From an uncultured Prevotellaceae bacterium (GTDB taxonomy: Bacteria; Bacteroidota; Bacteroidia; Bacteroidales; Muribaculaceae), in NCBI GenBank assembly GCA_900317835.1, contig ONIL01000004.1, positions 1 to 64,000 on the forward strand: DNA of 64,000 nt. Reading direction: 5' to 3'. Shown here piece by piece: positions 60,845 through 64,000 of the stretch. Both the position numbers and the translations under genes were made by a program. The notes under the pieces are model-generated. The model did no database searches and was not told where the DNA came from. It saw nothing but the letters and a program-made list of their open reading frames with translations. The first letter of the stretch is position 1, and the number at the start of each line of letters is the position of its first letter.

Positions 60845-61930
60845 TTACTCCATGAAGTAGTAGTACCCAAGGATGTCGTTAAACATCACAGTGTAGGTGC
60901 CAATGTTCACATTGATGTTATTACCATCTGAGATACCAAGGCCAACGGGGAAGGTGTCACCACCCCAGTTCACATCCCAACTGCCGTCGGCTGCGAACTT
61001 GAGCAGGGCTGCTCCGGTAAAGGTCAGGCCTTTCACAATCCAGTCGTGGTTCTCAGACCTGGTGTTCACCGCATTCATCGGGTTGGAGCTTGCATCCCAT
61101 CCCTGATAATCACCCGGCATGGTGATCTGGCTATAGACTGCAGGTGTGATATCAACCTTCTCAACAGTCACAATGTCCCTATCGGTATCCAGAGTAATTT
61201 CGTAGTATCCAGCATCGGTAACCCTGATGTTGCCACCCTCGCCAGTGTTGCGAACGATGGCGCCATCAATCATACTGAACTGGTCACTTGCGTCACCAGG
61301 GTTGTGGATGATCTTGAAGGTCCTGCGTGCGGCAAGATAGCCCACATACTTCAAGATATTTACCTGTCCGGGAACAGCATACATGGGCTGCAGCGAAACG
61401 CCGACGTCTTCCATGCCACGGTTGTTCCAACTGCCATCACCAAAACCGGGGCCAATCAGGTACCACATGTCAGGAATGGTGAGCGGAGCCAGAATCACAT
61501 GTACCATGAACTCGTCGCTGACCATTGTTGTGGCCGTCTTGCCATTGGTCATCACCCACTTCACGTAGGCAGGAATGTCATGCTGCTCTAGGGCGCGGCC
61601 AAAATGGTCAACAACATAGCTGTTCAGCTCGTTGGCATCCATGTAACCATCATTGGTGATCACATAAGCCACACCATCAAGAATGATATAGGTCTCGGCA
61701 TAGTAGTTGGTGTCGGACGCAGCAGGATTCGTCAGGTTGCACACCTTGACTTGCGTCGTGCCCTCGGGTAGCTGAGCATAGTCAACCAGGTCAGCGTCCT
61801 TTGCAGTACCAGTGCCAAAGGTGATTTCATCGCCCTGAGCGTTGCTCTGAGGCTCTGCCCAGTCCTTGTAGTCTTCGCTACATCCGGCCAGCAACAGGGC
61901 CATTGCGGCGATATATAAAAACTTCTTCAT
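60845..61930 (-). CDS. susF: SusF/SusE-family outer-membrane lipoprotein
   Basis: A 361-aa surface lipoprotein (lipobox LLAGC, Cys17). An N-terminal Ig-like domain (about 30-140) is followed by two SusE/F starch-binding-like modules: about 150-255 with WYLIGPGFGDGSWNNRG and about 260-361 with ITMPGDYQGWDASSNPM. It likely binds starch outside the cell together with SusD/SusE. It starts 25 bp after susE. Whether it equals SusF strictly is uncertain; order and family support the name. Confidence 0.85.
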   Translation of the reverse strand: MKKFLYIAAMALLLAGCSEDYKDWAEPQSNAQGDEITFGTGTAKDADLVDYAQLPEGTTQVKVCNLTNPAASDTNYYAETYIILDGVAYVITNDGYMDANELNSYVVDHFGRALEQHDIPAYVKWVMTNGKTATTMVSDEFMVHVILAPLTIPDMWYLIGPGFGDGSWNNRGMEDVGVSLQPMYAVPGQVNILKYVGYLAARRTFKIIHNPGDASDQFSMIDGAIVRNTGEGGNIRVTDAGYYEITLDTDRDIVTVEKVDITPAVYSQITMPGDYQGWDASSNPMNAVNTRSENHDWIVKGLTFTGAALLKFAADGSWDVNWGGDTFPVGLGISDGNNINVNIGTYTVMFNDILGYYYFME

Positions 61931-61955
61931 ATCTTTTTCTGATTTTTAGATTGTT

Positions 61956-63137
61956 TTACTGTGCTGCAATAAAGGTGTAAGTGCCCATGATGTCGTTGAA
62001 CAGGATCGAGTACTTGCCAGCGGGAACACTGATGTTGTCACCGCCTGCGACACCAAGACCATAGGGGAAGGTGGTGCCACCCCAGTTCACGTCCCAACCG
62101 CCGTTAGCGGCAAACTTGAGCATGGCATCGGTAGCAAAGGTCTCCTCAACAAACCAGTCGTGGTTCTCGAGACCATCCATCGTGCTGACAGGAGCCAACG
62201 CGTTGTTTTCGGGTGCCCATTCCTGGTAATCGCCAGGCAAGGAAATCATGTTATAGATAGCAACGCTCTCCTGATACTTTTCGATGGTGACATCGCCATT
62301 AACGCTAACCAGGATCATGTAGTAGCCAGACTCCTTGATGCCGATGTTGTGGTTGTCGCCATCTTCATCCGACAGGAATTCGCCAGGACTTACCACATTG
62401 GTGTAGTTGAGCTGCTCATCCCAGCTACCAGCTACATGGACGAACTTGAACTGACCACCAGCAGGGAAGTAGCCGACATACATGCCACCAGCCAAGAAGG
62501 TTCCATCGGTGTCATAGGCAGGATACAACGGGATAAGTCCGACACCGACACTGCCATTGCTCCACGACTGGCTACCGATGCAGTCACCAACCAGGTACCA
62601 GATGTCGTAAACTGCAGAAGTGCTGATGAAGTAGGGCTTCACGGTGATGCTCACGGGATTGGAATAAATGGTTTCGGCACCGGGAGTCGAAGCGCTCAAG
62701 CGCAACCAGATGGTCATCTCCTCGGGGATCACACTCTCCTCATCCCACTGCTCGATTAACACGATTGCCTTGGCAATATCCTCGGCATTCAGGTCACCTG
62801 AGCAGCCAGCAAAGATAGACTTGATAACGTCATAGGTGGGCACCTTAGTGCCGGTTTCATCGGCGTTGGCATCGGCCACCGAAACCGTCCAGTCGTTGGT
62901 GGGAGACACCTCAAACTGATAGTCCACGGCTGCAGGCCAGCCACCATAGTCGGGCTGTGACCAGGTGAACGGAATCACCGAAGAGTTAGCCAGATCAACA
63001 TTGTTGTTCACAGACTTGTTGAGAGTGAACCCAGTGGGTTGAATCAGCGTGGGATTGGAATCGCGGTCATCCTCGCACGCTGTGAACACTATCGTCATGC
63101 TCAACAGCACCAGTGATGATAAAAATATCTTTTTCAT
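61956..63137 (-). CDS. susE: SusE-family outer-membrane lipoprotein
   Basis: A 393-aa lipoprotein with lipobox VFTAC (Cys20) and the conserved SusE N-terminal domain (about 30-150; TWSQPDYGGWPAAVDYQFEV). Two starch-binding modules follow: about 175-285 with WYLVGDCIGSQSWSNGSVG and about 290-393 with ISLPGDYQEWAPENNAL. It is located 43 bp after susD and 25 bp before susF. The paired modules are very similar to those of susF. Confidence 0.9.
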   Translation of the reverse strand: MKKIFLSSLVLLSMTIVFTACEDDRDSNPTLIQPTGFTLNKSVNNNVDLANSSVIPFTWSQPDYGGWPAAVDYQFEVSPTNDWTVSVADANADETGTKVPTYDVIKSIFAGCSGDLNAEDIAKAIVLIEQWDEESVIPEEMTIWLRLSASTPGAETIYSNPVSITVKPYFISTSAVYDIWYLVGDCIGSQSWSNGSVGVGLIPLYPAYDTDGTFLAGGMYVGYFPAGGQFKFVHVAGSWDEQLNYTNVVSPGEFLSDEDGDNHNIGIKESGYYMILVSVNGDVTIEKYQESVAIYNMISLPGDYQEWAPENNALAPVSTMDGLENHDWFVEETFATDAMLKFAANGGWDVNWGGTTFPYGLGVAGGDNISVPAGKYSILFNDIMGTYTFIAAQ

Positions 63138-63180
63138 GTTCTTGTTGTCATTAATTAATGTTAGACATTACTGTAGCGCA

Positions 63181-64000
63181 TCAATATCCCGGATTCTGTT
63201 TGAGCTTGGGATTGGCAATCAGGTCATCGTTGGGAATAGCGAACACGTTGCGCTCGGCTGAGAAGGGACGGCCCTCATAGGCACCACCCTTCCATTGCCA
63301 CAGGTAGTCGTTGTTGCCACCGAACTTGCCGAAGCGGATCAAATCCATGCGGCGACGGCCCTCGAAGTAGAACTCGCGGCTCCACTCTGAGAGAAGCTGG
63401 TCGAGCGTCAAGCTGCGCAACTCGCTGGCGTGAGCACGGCGACGCAGGATGTTGACGGCTTCCTTGGCTTCATCGGGCTGTTGGCCCAGGCGGGTCAATG
63501 CCTCGGCATAGGTCAAATAGGCCTCGGCCTTGCGTATGTAGAACAGATGGGAGTCGGCAAAGGTGATGCTGCTACCCTTGCTGCCGTCACACTTGAAGTT
63601 GTTGAACTTGGTGATGGCATAACCATAGGTGAAGTCTGACTCATTCTCCACATTCAGGTGGCGACCTGCGGTCTCAAACAGAGCACGGTCGTCGCCGGCT
63701 GCCTGACATACTTCATAGGCATGAGCCTCGGGGGCGTCATCGTTGGGGAAGAACTGCCTGATGAGCTCGGGACGGGCACGGTTGCCACCCCAGGTACTGT
63801 TGTCATACAAGCCGTTCACCTCGGTTGCATCATACTGGTTGGGATGCACGTCGGCATCCACGGTGGAGCAGATCAGGAAGTTGGTGCCACCCCACGATGT
63901 GGTGCGCAGACCATCTTGAATAACGGGGAAGAGAGCCTCATAGGAAGCACCGTTGGTGCAGTTGTCACCCATGAACAGCATCTGGTAAGCAGTGTACTCA
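63181..64000 (-). CDS. susD: SusD/RagB-family protein, 5' part cut by the window edge
   Basis: Only the C-terminal 272 codons are visible; the frame stays open to base 64000, upstream of a Met at 63981. SusD hallmarks: YIRKAEAYLTYAEALTRLGQ, VNILRRRAHA, LLSEWSREFYFEGRRRMDLI and the end AIPNDDLIANPKLKQNPGY. As part of a SusC/D pair it would capture starch fragments for TonB-dependent uptake; susC should lie just beyond the right edge. First visible gene of the leftward sus operon. Confidence 0.93.
   Translation of the reverse strand, partial: EYTAYQMLFMGDNCTNGASYEALFPVIQDGLRTTSWGGTNFLICSTVDADVHPNQYDATEVNGLYDNSTWGGNRARPELIRQFFPNDDAPEAHAYEVCQAAGDDRALFETAGRHLNVENESDFTYGYAITKFNNFKCDGSKGSSITFADSHLFYIRKAEAYLTYAEALTRLGQQPDEAKEAVNILRRRAHASELRSLTLDQLLSEWSREFYFEGRRRMDLIRFGKFGGNNDYLWQWKGGAYEGRPFSAERNVFAIPNDDLIANPKLKQNPGY

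Overview
The window looks like the chromosome of a gut-type member of the Bacteroidales, probably near Muribaculaceae or Prevotellaceae. Evidence: many intergenic regions carry the Bacteroidetes -7 box TAnnTTTG, often with a TTG/TTTG about 19-20 bp upstream, and start codons generally lack Shine-Dalgarno sequences. The gene families are also typical: SusD/SusE/SusF, a C-terminal segment resembling a T9SS sorting domain, BspA-type LRR, FISUMP, DUF4919, CotH, dockerin-like repeats, an SDR-type threonine dehydrogenase, and a DUF4974 anti-sigma factor with outer-membrane barrel partners. I saw no rRNA, tRNA, CRISPR array or insertion sequence. The genus call is inference.

Layout. 1-7.2 kb (+): secreted esterase, bifunctional (p)ppGpp enzyme, c-di-AMP phosphodiesterase PgpH, a membrane protein and a DUF4919 protein. 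7.3-15.5 kb (-): rbfA / FtsX-type permease / MaoC / aroQ, with a nested palindromic element after rbfA; M16 protease; small membrane protein; MsbA-type ABC exporter. 15.7-22.8 kb: ECF sigma, anti-sigma and outer-membrane barrel protein, a YoeB-type toxin-antitoxin pair on the opposite strand, then a second barrel protein whose N-terminus nearly duplicates the first. 22.8-28.5 kb: a possible small transcript, kbl, a glucosaminidase and cdd with divergent overlapping promoters, and a BspA-like surface protein. 28.7-37.5 kb: YfhO and a degenerate methyltransferase, an AraC regulator facing a likely small transcript, three FKBP isomerases, a sirtuin, a lipoprotein and threonine dehydrogenase. 37.7-45.6 kb: dnaX, two CotH/dockerin proteins, gamma carbonic anhydrase, aminopeptidase P. 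45.7-50.5 kb: three tandem 78-residue HTH proteins and a five-gene envelope cluster. 50.6-64 kb: PafA-like phosphatase and a starch/galactan locus (SusA-like amylase, methyltransferase, GH53, GH13 amylase, dockerin protein, T9SS-tailed starch-binding protein, susF, susE, and susD cut by the window edge).

The best candidate for an undescribed system is 45.75-50.5 kb. Four promoters, one before each HTH gene and one before the envelope cluster, each have a TGTA...TACA palindrome centred 42-42.5 bp upstream of the -7 box. The three HTH genes also have roughly 300-340-nt leaders holding a short ORF and hairpins; leader 1 has a perfect intrinsic terminator. This suggests a self-regulating HTH cascade controlling an envelope operon. 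The second candidate is the AraC gene at 32 kb, which faces a roughly 135-nt transcription unit; a 21-bp-spaced direct repeat abuts that unit's promoter and a perfect 18-bp terminator ends it.
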